Source of the DNA: Nitrospira sp.
GTDB lineage: Bacteria; Nitrospirota; Nitrospiria; Nitrospirales; Nitrospiraceae
Assembly (NCBI GenBank): GCA_030653545.1
Contig: JAURZE010000038.1
Location: 186,001-250,000, forward strand
DNA: 64,000 nt
Reading direction: 5' to 3'
Positions 1 to 9,624 of the stretch are shown here, one piece after another (positions within the stretch are counted from its first letter, which is position 1; every line of letters begins with the position of its first letter). Both the position numbers and the translations under genes were made by a program. The notes beneath the pieces are model-generated. The model searched no databases. It saw only the letters and a list, made by a program, of their open reading frames with translations, and was not told where the DNA came from.

Positions 1-23
1 AACACCTTTGAAGGCATACGCTC

Positions 24-470
24 ATGAGTCAAGACGAACAGGATTCCACGCACCATCTGGCAACCGGCGCGCTTGAGACGCTCTTTGCCGATCCTCCGTG
101 GAATTCGACGTCTTTCCTCGGCGCAGGAGCCACGACCCTCGCCGGACTCGGGGCCTGGATGAATGACATGATGTCCCCGGCCCTCGCACGCGGAGGCGCC
201 AGCTTTATGGGAGGGTTCTTGATCGGCTGGGCGATTCGCCGGACAATCAAGCTCGCCGCAATTGTCGCCGGCCTGCTGTTGACGCTTCTGGCTGCCGTGA
301 AAATGAGCGGCATCGTCGACCTCGACTGGACGGCCATCGAAGCCAATATTTCGCACAGTGTCGCCTGGGCACAGGGCAAGACCGAGGGCTTCAAAGAAAT
401 CCTCACAGGCTATCTCCCCTCAGCCGGAGCAGGCGGCGCCGGAACGTTTTTAGGATTTCGGAAGAAGTAG
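24..470 (+). CDS. FUN14-like small membrane protein
   Basis: Predicted 148 aa protein. Residues about 60-95 form two close hydrophobic segments rich in Gly (GGFLIGWAIRR, then a leucine-rich stretch), followed by a D-L-D-W-T-A-I-E motif. This resembles the FUN14 family pattern of a Gly-rich helix, a basic turn, a second helix and a conserved W-x-x-I-E. Bacterial members are small inner-membrane proteins of unknown role. The start ATG at 24 has no strong ribosome-binding site. The family match rests on pattern recognition, so the name is tentative, but the reading frame looks genuine. Confidence 0.7.
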   Translation: MSQDEQDSTHHLATGALETLFADPPWNSTSFLGAGATTLAGLGAWMNDMMSPALARGGASFMGGFLIGWAIRRTIKLAAIVAGLLLTLLAAVKMSGIVDLDWTAIEANISHSVAWAQGKTEGFKEILTGYLPSAGAGGAGTFLGFRKK

Positions 471-505
471 AAGAGCAATCAGAAACATTCGAGAGAACAG
501 ACGGC

Positions 506-796
506 TTAGTCGTTCAACTTTTCTTTGATCTTATTCCCGGCCTTTTCGAACCCTTCGGCCGTTTTCGTCGCAGCCTTCTTGAGCTTCTCGCCGACCTTGT
601 CCACAACGTGCTTCTCTTCGACCTTTTTCACCACCGCTTTGGTCTTACTCTCAATCTTTTCGCCGATATGTTTCGCCGTGGCTTCAACCCGCTGCATCAT
701 CCCCTGCGGCTCTTCGGCGAAAACAGGACAGGCTGCGAGCACCACCACCGTCGACAGCGCACAGAGCACCCGCATCCAAACTATTCTTGTAGGCAT
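506..796 (-). CDS. secreted Lys/Glu-rich helical protein
   Basis: Predicted 96 aa. An N-terminal signal peptide (MPTRIVWMRVLCALSTVVVLAAC) ends near A-C-P-V-F-A, and the cysteine could make it a lipoprotein. The mature part is one amphipathic, highly charged helix with repeats of the type V-x-K-V-x-E-K, ending G-x-K-I-K-E-K-L. An AAGGAG ribosome-binding site lies 7 nt before the ATG. The mature region resembles apolipoprotein-like or stress-related helical proteins but I cannot assign a function. It is divergent from the protease gene at 928. Confidence 0.7.
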   Translation of the reverse strand: MPTRIVWMRVLCALSTVVVLAACPVFAEEPQGMMQRVEATAKHIGEKIESKTKAVVKKVEEKHVVDKVGEKLKKAATKTAEGFEKAGNKIKEKLND

Positions 797-884
797 ACCG
801 CACTCCTTTTATAAAGATAGCATAGCATGCGAATCACCTCTTGTCCCTGTACCCCCCCCTTTCCCCTTAGCCTACGCTCTGGAT

Positions 885-890
885 TATACT
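885..890 (+). promoter_or_regulatory. candidate -10 box for the serine protease gene
   Basis: TATACT at 885-890 lies in the divergent intergenic gap, 37 nt upstream of the ATG at 928. The -35 region is weak, so only the -10 element is proposed. Confidence 0.35.
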
Positions 891-927
891 AGAATGGTTT
901 ATCGGCTCTGACATGAAAGGATCTTGC

Positions 928-1953
928 ATGCGACGCACTGCTCTCATTCGTTCAATTTTCCGTGGCTCTGCCCTCTTCATGCTTGCACTCCCGATACTTA
1001 TGCTGACAGCACCCGCGCATGCAGAACTATCCCCTGCGGCGCTCGACCGCGCCAAGCTCGCGACCGTCGGCGTGCTCGAAGATACGCAAGATCAGCGGAC
1101 GCCGGATAAACCGGGAAAGATTCTGGTGCGCGGCACCGGCTTTCACCTGCGCGACGGCTACATCGTGACCGCCCGTCATGCCGCAGAGAAGCACGATGTC
1201 ACCACCGGCACCATCATTGAGAAGCAGATCCATATCCTGACGACGGATCTGCACGAGCTCACCGCGGACCTGGTCGGCGACAGCGCCTTCATGGATGTCG
1301 TCGTCTATCGCGTGGCGGAAGCCCACCGGGCCAAGCTTCACGCCACCGCCTCCTTTGCCGCCGGCGACGTGCAGCCCGGCCAAGATGTCTTCACCGTCGG
1401 CTATCCGATGGGCTGGGGACCCACGATGTCCTTCGGGCATTTGGGCAATACGAATACATTCCTCCAAACGGTGGACACCAGACTGATCCAGGCCGACGTC
1501 GCGGCTTGCAGCGGCAACTCCGGCGGTGGACTCTTTAACGACAAGGGGGACGTGGTCGGCATTATGCACGCCATCATCCAAACCGAACGGGACGACTCCA
1601 CCGCCCACTGCAGCCGCATGGCCTTTGCGATTCCGGCGTTGCTGGCTGAACGGATCGTGAAGTCGGCCATCGACGGAAAGCCGATGACCTTCTCGAAGAT
1701 GGGCATTCACATGATGGCCGTGAAGGACGGCACGAAATGGCGCATGGCGGTGAAGGAAGTGAATGAGCCGTCCAAGTCAGCCGGCATTCAGAAGCACGAC
1801 ATCATCATCGCGGTGGATGGAACCGAGATCAACGACGCGGCGCATTTGAAGAATTATCTGATCGAGCGAACCACCCCGGGCCAGCAAGTGCGTGTCAAAG
1901 TCCGCCGCATTGATGCGGATCTGACGTTTACGGTGACGTTAGGAGGCGGATAG
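928..1953 (+). CDS. exported trypsin-like serine protease with PDZ domain (HtrA-like)
   Basis: About 341 aa. The start is placed at the ATG at 928 because GAAAGGA lies 6 nt upstream; an in-frame ATG at 913 is less well placed. A signal peptide ends at A-H-A-E. The trypsin-like domain carries a full catalytic triad: His about 84 (V-T-A-R-H-A-A), Asp about 123 (F-M-D-V-V-V-Y) and Ser about 198 (C-S-G-N-S-G-G-G-L). A C-terminal PDZ-like domain covers about residues 255-341 (S-A-G-I-Q-K-H-D-I-I-I-A-V-D-G). Periplasmic proteases of this type degrade or sense misfolded envelope proteins. With one PDZ domain it is closer to DegS-like than to DegP-like enzymes. Confidence 0.9.
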   Translation: MRRTALIRSIFRGSALFMLALPILMLTAPAHAELSPAALDRAKLATVGVLEDTQDQRTPDKPGKILVRGTGFHLRDGYIVTARHAAEKHDVTTGTIIEKQIHILTTDLHELTADLVGDSAFMDVVVYRVAEAHRAKLHATASFAAGDVQPGQDVFTVGYPMGWGPTMSFGHLGNTNTFLQTVDTRLIQADVAACSGNSGGGLFNDKGDVVGIMHAIIQTERDDSTAHCSRMAFAIPALLAERIVKSAIDGKPMTFSKMGIHMMAVKDGTKWRMAVKEVNEPSKSAGIQKHDIIIAVDGTEINDAAHLKNYLIERTTPGQQVRVKVRRIDADLTFTVTLGGG

Positions 1954-1984
1954 CAGACGGCTCGATTGAAAATCGATGGCCACA

Positions 1985-2374
1985 TTAGTTCTTCGTCACC
2001 GACCGCACATCTAGAACGCCGGAAAAGTGTGCGTCGATCGTCACACGGTCACCGTTTCTGAGCATGACTGTTCCCATATCGCAAAGCGTCGCATACGTGG
2101 CATTGATAGTACCGGTGTCGTCTGCGACCGCAAATTCCTGAATACACTTCTCGAGCTTACTGCGGGCACCGATAAACTGTTGCATGCGATAGCGACTGAC
2201 GGTGCCCTCGACCCGCACCAATTTCATATTGTACGACTGAGGATACGCGAGCAAGGAATTGACCTTCACCGGTTCCGCCGCCCACGCCATGGAAGCCAAC
2301 ACACTGCACAGGAACGCCAGCGTTCCCGCAAAGCCGACCAGCCGTTTTGTCGTCTCAATCTGATGACGCATCAC
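1985..2374 (-). CDS. exported OB-fold-like hypothetical protein
   Basis: Predicted 129 aa with a signal peptide ending A-S-M-A-W-A-A-E. The mature part has a beta-rich pattern (V-R-V-E-G-T-V-S-R-Y, later G-D-R-V-T-I-D-A-H-F-S-G-V) typical of small OB-fold proteins that control nucleic-acid or metal binding. The gene start overlaps the end of the Lon-like protease gene by 20 bp, so the two are probably co-translated. There are two cysteines, which could pair in the periplasm. The function is unknown. Confidence 0.7.
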   Translation of the reverse strand: MMRHQIETTKRLVGFAGTLAFLCSVLASMAWAAEPVKVNSLLAYPQSYNMKLVRVEGTVSRYRMQQFIGARSKLEKCIQEFAVADDTGTINATYATLCDMGTVMLRNGDRVTIDAHFSGVLDVRSVTKN

Positions 2375-3269
2375 TCCCCCTCTTCGTGTGTGTTAGTGGA
2401 CCGCCTGACGCAGCGGTGTATGCCTCAGCCAACGTATGGACCTCGATGACATGAATAGCCTTCTCCGCTCCGGTAAAATTGAGATGGCTGTTGTCCAATC
2501 CGTCCGGCACGATCATCGTGGTCTTTTTGAGATCCCGGCAGGCGTTCATCTTATCCACCAGTCGGCCAACCGGCTTGATCTCCAGCGTCGGCTCAATCGT
2601 TCCTGACATGCACACATCGGGGCGAATCGGATCACCGAGGAGAGCCGCAGCAATGCCGACAGCCATCATTCCACCGGCGCTCGGACCATCCATCTTCGTC
2701 GGGATCAGCAGGCGAACGGTCAAATATCGAGGGTCGTATCCCACAGCCCTCGCTGCCGCAATCACAGCCGTATGCAATGACCCAACCGATACCGGCTTCA
2801 AATTCTCATTGGGCAGAATCTCCGGCCCCCTGCCGTCCTCTCTGTAGCCGACTGTAATCCGCGCAACGAGCCCATTCCACGAGCCGGTAATCGATCCCAG
2901 CGTGCCTTCTGATGAAATGCCGAGAACCGGCACGGCCAAAGATACATCAGGAAATAGAGCCGGCTTATTCAAATTCTGGACAGGCATGTGCACAGCGGTC
3001 GATTTCGACTCAGGGACAGAACTGGCTTTGAGCGGTGGGAGGATAGGCGCCGGAACAACTTCCAAAGACGAATAGGTCTTGGGCTCCCCCAGCTTCCAAC
3101 AGCCCGGCCCACTATGGTCCGTGTACAGATCTGATTGTCCAGGCCGTGGACAGACCCAGGTCTCCGCCCAGGCTGTCGGGACGAAGATTTCCCCGGAGTG
3201 GAAACACCAGAGACCGAATAGCCAGGACAACATGTGCAGATGTCGATGCTCAGATAAGCGTTCCAACAT
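2355..3269 (-). CDS. exported Lon-like protease (S16 proteolytic domain only)
   Basis: Predicted 304 aa with a hydrophobic N-terminal segment (residues about 13-34, ending T-A-W-A-E) that looks like a signal peptide or anchor. There is no AAA+ domain. The C-terminal half matches the Lon protease domain: D-G-P-S-A-G-G holds the catalytic Ser, and P-V-G-R-L-V-D-K places Lys at the position of the second Lys of the Lon G-G-L-K-E-K motif, so the Ser-Lys dyad is intact. ATP-independent S16 proteases anchored outside the cytoplasm are known. The linker at about residues 70-100 is Pro/Ser-rich. The partner is the OB-like protein encoded immediately downstream. Confidence 0.82.
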   Translation of the reverse strand: MLERLSEHRHLHMLSWLFGLWCFHSGEIFVPTAWAETWVCPRPGQSDLYTDHSGPGCWKLGEPKTYSSLEVVPAPILPPLKASSVPESKSTAVHMPVQNLNKPALFPDVSLAVPVLGISSEGTLGSITGSWNGLVARITVGYREDGRGPEILPNENLKPVSVGSLHTAVIAAARAVGYDPRYLTVRLLIPTKMDGPSAGGMMAVGIAAALLGDPIRPDVCMSGTIEPTLEIKPVGRLVDKMNACRDLKKTTMIVPDGLDNSHLNFTGAEKAIHVIEVHTLAEAYTAASGGPLTHTKRGSDASSD

Positions 3270-3492
3270 ATGGAGCTCGTTATGGGACTCCCGATTCGTC
3301 CATCGGAAGAAAGAGACCTCAACCTCGTCTATTCCTCAGACCCTCGCCATAAGGAACACTTATCTGTGAAACGTACCCCTCAAGACAGACTTCGTCAAAA
3401 GAAAGAGCGGTTCGGACACTGGCAGAAGATTCGCAACTAGAAAGAAGGGCAGAAACGATGGGGGCAGATCATACGAGATGCGTCGAACCACG

Positions 3493-4785
3493 TTACCCAG
3501 GCAGGGCTTGATACCAACCGTTGGCCCGGACAAGCGTCACGGGCTGCTCAAAAAGCCGGCTGAGGTTTATATCTGTGAGCAGATTGGCTTTGCTCCCATC
3601 AGCGACAATCTGCCCCTCTTTGAGCAAGACGACCCGCTCAATCTCCGGCGGGATCTCGTGCAGATGATGCGTGACGAGGAGCACGGTCTTCCCTTTGCGG
3701 ATCTGCGCACGCAAGAGGTCTAGGTATTGGAAGCAGGCTTTCAAATCGAGTCCACTTGTCGGCTCATCCAAAACCAGCACAGAAGGATCATGCACCAGCG
3801 CGCGGCCAAGGAGAAAACGGCGCTGCTCGCCGGTTGAGAGATGGCCGAAGCGGCGGCCGGCCAGCGACTCGATCCCCAACTCCTTCATCACCTCACGCGC
3901 CCGTGCAATCTGCGCCTCGCTGAACTCCTGATATTCGTAGGTGTCGTTGCTCGCGTAGTACCCGGACAGAATGACATTCAGCCCCTCCGCACAGATAAGA
4001 TAGTCCCGCTGAAGGTCGTGCGACACAATCCCGAGCCGCTTGCGCACTTCCCAGACATTCCCGCCTTCCTCGCCGAAAAGGCTGATCCTGGTCTCGTCCA
4101 ACGGCAACGGATGGACGCCGCCCGCTAAGAGTTTGAGCAACGTCGATTTACCCGCCCCGTTGGGGCCGACAATCGCCGCATGCTCTCCTTCTTGTAGCGC
4201 AAAGGAGAAGTCCGAGAACACGCAGGTCTCCCCTCGATAGACGGTTGCATGCTGAATATCGAGGATAGGACGAGAGTTGCCTATACGACGCGTCTCTTTG
4301 ACGGGAGTTGCGACCGGCACGGCAGGGGGCAGGGGACCGCCGACTTTCTTCCCAGCACTGCGCGACTGTTCAAGCCCCGTGCGTGCCAAGGCATCTACGC
4401 GTTCATTCTCCGGATGCCCGTTATGCCCCCGCACCCAATGCCATTCAAGCTTGTGGCCGGAAGCCAGCGCATCGAGTCGACGCCACAAATCCTCATTCTT
4501 CACAGGCTCTTTGCCGGCCGTTTTCCAACCGCGCCGTTTCCAGCTATGGATCCATTCACTGATGCCCTTCTGGACATACTGCGAATCGGTATAGACGCGC
4601 GCTTCCACCGGCGATGCAAGCGACTGCAAAGCTTCGATGACGGCGAGTAATTCCATCCGGTTGTTCGTCGTCGCCGGCTCTCCGCCGCAGAGTTCCGTCT
4701 CAGCCGTGCCGACACGCAGCAAGACGCCCCAGCCACCAGGACCGGGATTTCCGCTGCAGGCACCGTCCGTGTAGATTTCGATCAT
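3493..4785 (-). CDS. fusion of ribonuclease HI with an ABC ATPase domain
   Basis: About 430 aa from the ATG at 4785, which has a GAGGAG ribosome-binding site; a longer GTG start exists at 4827. Residues about 1-140 are a complete type 1 RNase H: Asp in [10 protein letters not shown], Glu in R-M-E-L-L, Asp in Y-T-D-S-Q-Y and the final His/Asp in [12 protein letters not shown]. After a Pro-rich linker, residues about 175-430 form a complete ABC ATPase with Walker A (G-P-N-G-A-G-K-S-T), signature (L-S-T-G-E-Q), Walker B (V-L-V-L-D-E-P-T) and H-loop (T-H-H). The ATPase resembles stand-alone ModF-like proteins without a membrane partner. No stop or frameshift separates the two halves. Confidence 0.9.
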   Translation of the reverse strand: MIEIYTDGACSGNPGPGGWGVLLRVGTAETELCGGEPATTNNRMELLAVIEALQSLASPVEARVYTDSQYVQKGISEWIHSWKRRGWKTAGKEPVKNEDLWRRLDALASGHKLEWHWVRGHNGHPENERVDALARTGLEQSRSAGKKVGGPLPPAVPVATPVKETRRIGNSRPILDIQHATVYRGETCVFSDFSFALQEGEHAAIVGPNGAGKSTLLKLLAGGVHPLPLDETRISLFGEEGGNVWEVRKRLGIVSHDLQRDYLICAEGLNVILSGYYASNDTYEYQEFSEAQIARAREVMKELGIESLAGRRFGHLSTGEQRRFLLGRALVHDPSVLVLDEPTSGLDLKACFQYLDLLRAQIRKGKTVLLVTHHLHEIPPEIERVVLLKEGQIVADGSKANLLTDINLSRLFEQPVTLVRANGWYQALPG

Positions 4786-4912
4786 CGGCCCAGGCTCCTC
4801 GTAAACCGTCAGAATAATTTCCGGCACACCCGCTCATCGAGCGCAGACACGATTCTACACCGCCCCGGAAAGACCGGCCAGGAGTAGAACGAGGCTCTGC
4901 TTCGTAACGTAA

Positions 4913-6076
4913 CTATGCTTCGGCAGGATCGGAGTTGATCTTCGCAGTCGATTTCTTGCCCGCTGAGGAAGCAGTCTTCTTCGACAAACCGGAAATCTTC
5001 GGGGTCGCGGTCTTCACGTCGGCGTTCTGCGCGCGATGCAGCAGAGCGTGATCCATGAGGACGAGGGCCAGCATGGCTTCGGCGATCGGCGTGGCTCTGA
5101 TGCCCACGCAGGGGTCGTGGCGGCCATTGGTTTCAACCACAACGGCATTGCCGCTTTTATCGATAGACCGGCGCGGGACGCGGATGCTGGAGGTCGGCTT
5201 GATCCCAATGGTCACGACCACATCCTGACCGGTTGAAATACCCCCGAGGATGCCGCCGGCATGATTGGTCACAAAACCTTCCGGCGTCAGTTCGTCGCCA
5301 TGTTCGGAGCCGCGCTGGGCGACCGAGGCGAAACCTGCACCGATTTCGACCGCTTTGACCGCGTTGATGCTCATCATTGCGCCGGCCAGATCGGAATCCA
5401 GCTTTGCATAGACCGGGGCGCCCCACCCGACCGGCACATGCTCGGCCACGGCCGTGATCTTCGCGCCGACGGAATCGCCGGACTTCCGCAAGTCATCCAT
5501 AAACGTTTCGAGCTTCGCAACAAGGTCGGCATTGGCGGCAAAGAACGGATTGGCTCTGACGACGTCCCAACTCTGGAACGGCACGTCGATCGGGCCCAAC
5601 TGGCTCAGATAGCCCCGGATGACGACTCCATAGGTCTCATGCAGCCACTTCTTCGCAATGGCCGCCGCCGCGACGCGCACCGCCGTTTCACGCGCGGAGG
5701 AGCGTCCCCCGCCGCGATGATCGCGAATGCCGTACTTCTGCCAATAGGTATAGTCGGCGTGGCCCGGACGGAACGTATCGATGAGATTGCCGTAATCCCG
5801 GCTGCGCTGGTCTTCGTTGCGAATCAGGAGGGCGATCGGTGTCCCGGTCGTCTTTCCTTCAAAAACACCCGAGAGAATCTCGACAGTATCCGATTCCTGT
5901 CGCTGCGTGACGTGGCGTGACGTGCCCGGCTTGCGCCGGTCCAAATCCCCCTGAATATCTTCGGCCGACAGCGCCATCCCCGGCGGGCACCCGTCCACCA
6001 CACAGCCGATCGCCGGCCCATGGCTCTCGCCAAAGGAGGTAACGGTAAAGATGTGTCCGATCGTATTGCCAGCCAT
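4913..6076 (-). CDS. aroC: chorismate synthase
   Basis: Catalyses the last step of the shikimate pathway, turning 5-enolpyruvylshikimate-3-phosphate into chorismate with reduced FMN. The start M-A-G-N-T-I-G and the motifs [19 protein letters not shown] and [13 protein letters not shown] are diagnostic. A GTG start at 6082 is the alternative. The protein is slightly longer than usual because of a Lys/Ala-rich tail of about 35 residues after the core. It directly follows the broken toxin gene. Confidence 0.96.
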   Translation of the reverse strand: MAGNTIGHIFTVTSFGESHGPAIGCVVDGCPPGMALSAEDIQGDLDRRKPGTSRHVTQRQESDTVEILSGVFEGKTTGTPIALLIRNEDQRSRDYGNLIDTFRPGHADYTYWQKYGIRDHRGGGRSSARETAVRVAAAAIAKKWLHETYGVVIRGYLSQLGPIDVPFQSWDVVRANPFFAANADLVAKLETFMDDLRKSGDSVGAKITAVAEHVPVGWGAPVYAKLDSDLAGAMMSINAVKAVEIGAGFASVAQRGSEHGDELTPEGFVTNHAGGILGGISTGQDVVVTIGIKPTSSIRVPRRSIDKSGNAVVVETNGRHDPCVGIRATPIAEAMLALVLMDHALLHRAQNADVKTATPKISGLSKKTASSAGKKSTAKINSDPAEA

Positions 6077-6082
6077 GAACAC

Positions 6083-6651
6083 TCAGTCTCCCGCTTGAAG
6101 TCGCCGCAGCACGGCGTTCCAAATCTCTCGAAGCCCTAACCGATCCGCCCACTCTCCGATATAGGGCTCATCGATCATACCGGCACTGACTTTCAGTATC
6201 CCCGCGATATCGCGAAGATGCTTCTCGGACCCTCCCTCGCGATAATATTCCATTTTCTTGAGAATCACATCCTCCGGAGAGGCAAACGAGGCACCTCGAA
6301 CATCGGTGTAGTGAATCAGCCTTGCGCGTTTGAAGCGGCTTTCCTCAAACGGTGTTCCCTTCTGGATCATGACATCAATTTTTAATCCGGAAGCGGGATG
6401 GATAATATTGAACTGCCCCTTACGAACCAGCGCATCTCGAATTGCCTCGTCGCTGAGATAGAACTCCTCCGGCGAGAACTGCGCCAGCAGGCCCCGCACA
6501 TGGGTCTCTTTCAGATCAACCACAACATCGATATCGTTCGTCAGGCGTGGCTCGCCTAGGCCATCGACGCGACCGACCCGGTAATGAGATACGGGATCTG
6601 CAATCGTTCGAGCGCGGTCACTAACCGTTCAAGCAGCTCCTGCAGCTCCAT
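6083..6651 (-). pseudogene. frameshifted MenT/AbiEii-like nucleotidyltransferase (toxin part of a TA pair)
   Basis: Reading from the ATG at 6651, the frame gives an N-terminus ending P-Y-L-I-T-G-S-V-A-S-M-A, then stops at TAG near 6557. The next frame continues G-E-P-R-L-T-N-D-I-D-V-V-V-D-L and runs to 6083. Together these give the polymerase-beta-fold signature G-S ... D-I-D-V-V expected for this nucleotidyltransferase family. Restoring one base at the T-A-G (as in TAC-GGC) would rebuild one protein of about 190 aa. It is either a true pseudogene or a base-calling error. Confidence 0.75.
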
Positions 6652-6871
6652 GCGATAATCTCCGCACCACCTCTCGGTGGACGTGCGGCATACTCCAATC
6701 CGGATGTTCAGCGGAAAGATGGGCGGTCAATATGCGCTTGGCGGAATCCCACATTGCAAAACCAATACTGATGCGCTGAGCCGGAGACTTGCGCCGCAAG
6801 ACCTCGGCCATCATGGTATCGACGACCTCAATCTGCCCGTTATCCAACCTCATGCAGCGCTCACTCAACAA
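6629..6871 (-). CDS. small antitoxin-like protein (Rv0078B/MenA-related)
   Basis: Predicted 80 aa; an internal ATG at 6853 is a possible start. The core pattern is [27 protein letters not shown] and a closing V-R-R-L-S-H-G. I recognise this as the small partner that precedes MenT-type nucleotidyltransferases (the Rv0078B-related antitoxin group). It overlaps the 3' end of aspS by 11 bp and the following toxin gene by 23 bp. That fits an antitoxin-first cassette inserted behind aspS. The family name is from memory. Confidence 0.68.
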   Translation of the reverse strand: MLSERCMRLDNGQIEVVDTMMAEVLRRKSPAQRISIGFAMWDSAKRILTAHLSAEHPDWSMPHVHREVVRRLSHGAAGAA

Positions 6872-8624
6872 GATCCAGCTTGATCCGGAGTTCCTTCAAC
6901 TGTTCCGCACTCACGGCCGAGGGCGCGTCGGTCAACGGGCATTGCGCGCGCTGTGTCTTGGGGAACGCGATGACGTCGCGGATGGAATCTGCGCCGCCCA
7001 GCAGCATGATCAAACGATCGAGGCCGAACGCGATGCCGCCGTGCGGTGGCGCGCCATACTCCAGAGCTTCCAACAGAAACCCGAACTTCGCCTGCGACTG
7101 CTCTTTGTTGATACCGAGCAACTCCAGAATCTTGAGCTGGATATCGCTGCGGTGGTTCCGGATGCTGCCGCCGCCGATCTCGCTCCCGTTCAACACCATA
7201 TCGTACGCCTTCGCGCGCACTTTCAACGGCTCTGAATCCAGCAATGCCAAGTCTTCATCCATCGGCGCGGCAAACGGGTTATGCATGAAGATGTAGCGTT
7301 TCTCTTCCGGCGAATAGTCGAGGAGCGGAAACTCGGTCACCCAGAGCGGCTTCCAGGCATTCTTGTCGATCAGGTTCAATTCCTCGCCCAACATGAGCCG
7401 GATGCGACCCAGCACATCGTGCACCACTGCCGGTTTGTCGGCGCCGAACAGCACGAGATCGCCGGGCTTGGCTTCCGGCAAGGCTGCGGCAAACGCTTTG
7501 GCATCCAGGAACTTCGCAATGACGGATTCCAACTGCCCTTCGGGCGTGATCTTCAGCCAGGCCAAGCCTTTGGCGCCGAAGCTCTTCGCCGTTTCTCCCA
7601 AAGCATCGATTCTGGTTCGAGAGAGCGTGCCGCCACCCTTCACGATCAAGGCCTTGACCAATCCGCCCTTCGTCGCGGCATCCTTGAACACCTTGAACTC
7701 GCTGCCCGCGGCAAAGGCCGTCACGTCGTGCAACGGCATGTCGAAACGCAGATCGGGCTTATCCGACCCATATCGCCCCATCGCGTCGGCGTAGGTCATC
7801 CGCGGAAACGGCGTCGGCAATTGCACGCCGCCGGCCTCGCGGAATACGGTGACGATCATCGTTTCCATCAAGCTCATCACGTCCAGCCGATCGACGAACG
7901 ACATCTCCAGATCGATCTGAGTAAACTCCGGCTGGCGATCGTTGCGCAGATCTTCGTCGCGGAAGCAGCGGGCGATTTGATAGTAGCGATCCATACCGCT
8001 GACCATGAGCACCTGCTTGAAGAGCTGCGGCGACTGCGGCAGCGCAAAGAACGTCCCGGGGTTCACGCGGCTCGGCACCAGATAGTCCCGCGCCCCTTCC
8101 GGCGTGCTCTTCGTGAGGATCGGCGTTTCAATTTCAAGAAAGTCTTCCTTGTTCAGGAACCCGCGCACGGCCTGCGCGATGTCGTGCCGGGTCTTCATCA
8201 GCTTCTGCATACGGGGACGGCGCAAATCCAAGAACCGGTACTTCAGACGGATGGCTTCCGTCACTTCGGCGTCGTCTTCGATCACGAACGGAGGCGTCTT
8301 GGACTCGTTCAAGAGCTCGACGGCATCGACAAAGATTTCGATCTCACCGGTCGACAGATTCGTATTTTTTGACTCATCCGGACGCGCCATCACCTGGCCG
8401 GTGATGGAGACCACGCATTCGCTCCGCAGCGTATGGCCGCCTTGATGGACCGCCGCGTTACGCTCCGCGTTAAACACCACTTGCGTCAAACCGGTCCGGT
8501 CGCGGAGATCGATGAAGATCACCGTGCCGTGATCGCGCCGGCGCTGCACCCAGCCGTTCAAGACGACGGTCTGGCCGACATGGGTCTTGTTCAATTCGCC
8601 ACAGCGATGCGTTCTCACCTTCAT
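6861..8624 (-). CDS. aspS: aspartyl-tRNA synthetase, bacterial type
   Basis: Charges tRNA-Asp (or tRNA-Asp and tRNA-Asn if non-discriminating). The 587 aa length and order are typical: an N-terminal OB anticodon-binding domain (R-T-H-R-C-G-E-L), a class II core with Q-S-P-Q-L-F-K-Q, a bacterial GAD insertion, and motif 3 G-L-D-R-L-I-M-L-L. The gene overlaps the end of the upstream pseudouridine synthase gene by 4 bp (ATGA), so translation is coupled. Confidence 0.96.
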   Translation of the reverse strand: MKVRTHRCGELNKTHVGQTVVLNGWVQRRRDHGTVIFIDLRDRTGLTQVVFNAERNAAVHQGGHTLRSECVVSITGQVMARPDESKNTNLSTGEIEIFVDAVELLNESKTPPFVIEDDAEVTEAIRLKYRFLDLRRPRMQKLMKTRHDIAQAVRGFLNKEDFLEIETPILTKSTPEGARDYLVPSRVNPGTFFALPQSPQLFKQVLMVSGMDRYYQIARCFRDEDLRNDRQPEFTQIDLEMSFVDRLDVMSLMETMIVTVFREAGGVQLPTPFPRMTYADAMGRYGSDKPDLRFDMPLHDVTAFAAGSEFKVFKDAATKGGLVKALIVKGGGTLSRTRIDALGETAKSFGAKGLAWLKITPEGQLESVIAKFLDAKAFAAALPEAKPGDLVLFGADKPAVVHDVLGRIRLMLGEELNLIDKNAWKPLWVTEFPLLDYSPEEKRYIFMHNPFAAPMDEDLALLDSEPLKVRAKAYDMVLNGSEIGGGSIRNHRSDIQLKILELLGINKEQSQAKFGFLLEALEYGAPPHGGIAFGLDRLIMLLGGADSIRDVIAFPKTQRAQCPLTDAPSAVSAEQLKELRIKLDLVE

Positions 8625-9469
8625 GCCACGTGTCTCGCTTTCTTCGCGGAGTGTCGTTTAGTCTTCGATGGTTTGGCCCAGCCGGGTCGCCGGGGAGGCT
8701 TGGGCGGTCGGACACCCGGGTCCTTCCCTTCCTTCTCCAAAGTCATGCGCTGCTCGACGATGTCGCGCAAGGCATTCGCTTCCCGATCCGTCAAGAATCG
8801 GAACTCGCCGGACTCCAGATTGCCGAGCGTCAGCGGCCCCATCTTCACGCGGGTCAATTTGATCACCGGATGGCCGACGGCTTCCAGCATCCGCTTTACT
8901 TGATGCTTGCGGCCCTCGTGAATCGTAATTTCCACCCAGGAGTTGGCTTCGGCCTTGCGCACTTTTTTCACCGTGGCCGGACTGGTCATGCCGTCTTCGA
9001 GCTTGATCCCCTTCTCAAGCTGGGCGATCTCTGCATCCGTCAGGACACTCTTGACCTTGATCAGATAGGTCTTCGGCACATGATAGCGCGGGTGCAGCAG
9101 CGCCTGCGTCAGATCCCCGTTGTTCGTGAGCAGCATGAGGCCTTCGCTGTCGAAATCCAGCCGGCCGACCGGAAACACCCGCACCGACACGCCGTGCAGA
9201 AAATTCTTGACCGTCGGCCGGCCGCCCGGATCGTCTAGCGTCGACATGACGTTCTTCGGCTTATTCAAAATGAGATAGACGAAGGGCTGTGCGTCTTCGA
9301 GGTGCTTACCGTCCACCTTCACGTGATCGCGCTCGGGATCGACCTTCGTCCCGAGCTCCGTGACCACCTTGCCGTTGACGGTGACGCGCCCGCTCGCGAT
9401 CAACATCTCCGCCTTCCGGCGCGATGCCAGGCCCGTCGTCGCGATTATTTTCTGCAGTCGAGTTTCCAT
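8621..9469 (-). CDS. rluB: rRNA pseudouridine synthase (RluB/RsuA family)
   Basis: Modifies uridine to pseudouridine in rRNA, most likely 23S helix 89 as in RluB. An S4 RNA-binding domain covers residues about 1-60 (L-Q-K-I-I-A ... A-S-R-R-K-A-E). The catalytic domain has [15 protein letters not shown], in which the first Asp is the nucleophile. The C-terminus is a Lys/Arg/Pro-rich tail of about 40 residues. The ATG at 9469 is preferred over TTG at 9472. The choice of RluB over RluE/F or RsuA is inferred from length and tail. Confidence 0.9.
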   Translation of the reverse strand: METRLQKIIATTGLASRRKAEMLIASGRVTVNGKVVTELGTKVDPERDHVKVDGKHLEDAQPFVYLILNKPKNVMSTLDDPGGRPTVKNFLHGVSVRVFPVGRLDFDSEGLMLLTNNGDLTQALLHPRYHVPKTYLIKVKSVLTDAEIAQLEKGIKLEDGMTSPATVKKVRKAEANSWVEITIHEGRKHQVKRMLEAVGHPVIKLTRVKMGPLTLGNLESGEFRFLTDREANALRDIVEQRMTLEKEGKDPGVRPPKPPRRPGWAKPSKTKRHSAKKARHVA

Positions 9470-9624
9470 CAATCTCTTTTCTTCACTGCTTTCTCAGCAG
9501 GAGCAGTTCTATTGGCTCTTATTGCGCGCATCCGGCGAGCACCGCCCGCCACCTAGCATGTCACATCAAGTCCCTCTGCGCGCCGGGCAAGCACAAGAGA
9601 CAATAGGACGGCTCCTGCCCTCCC

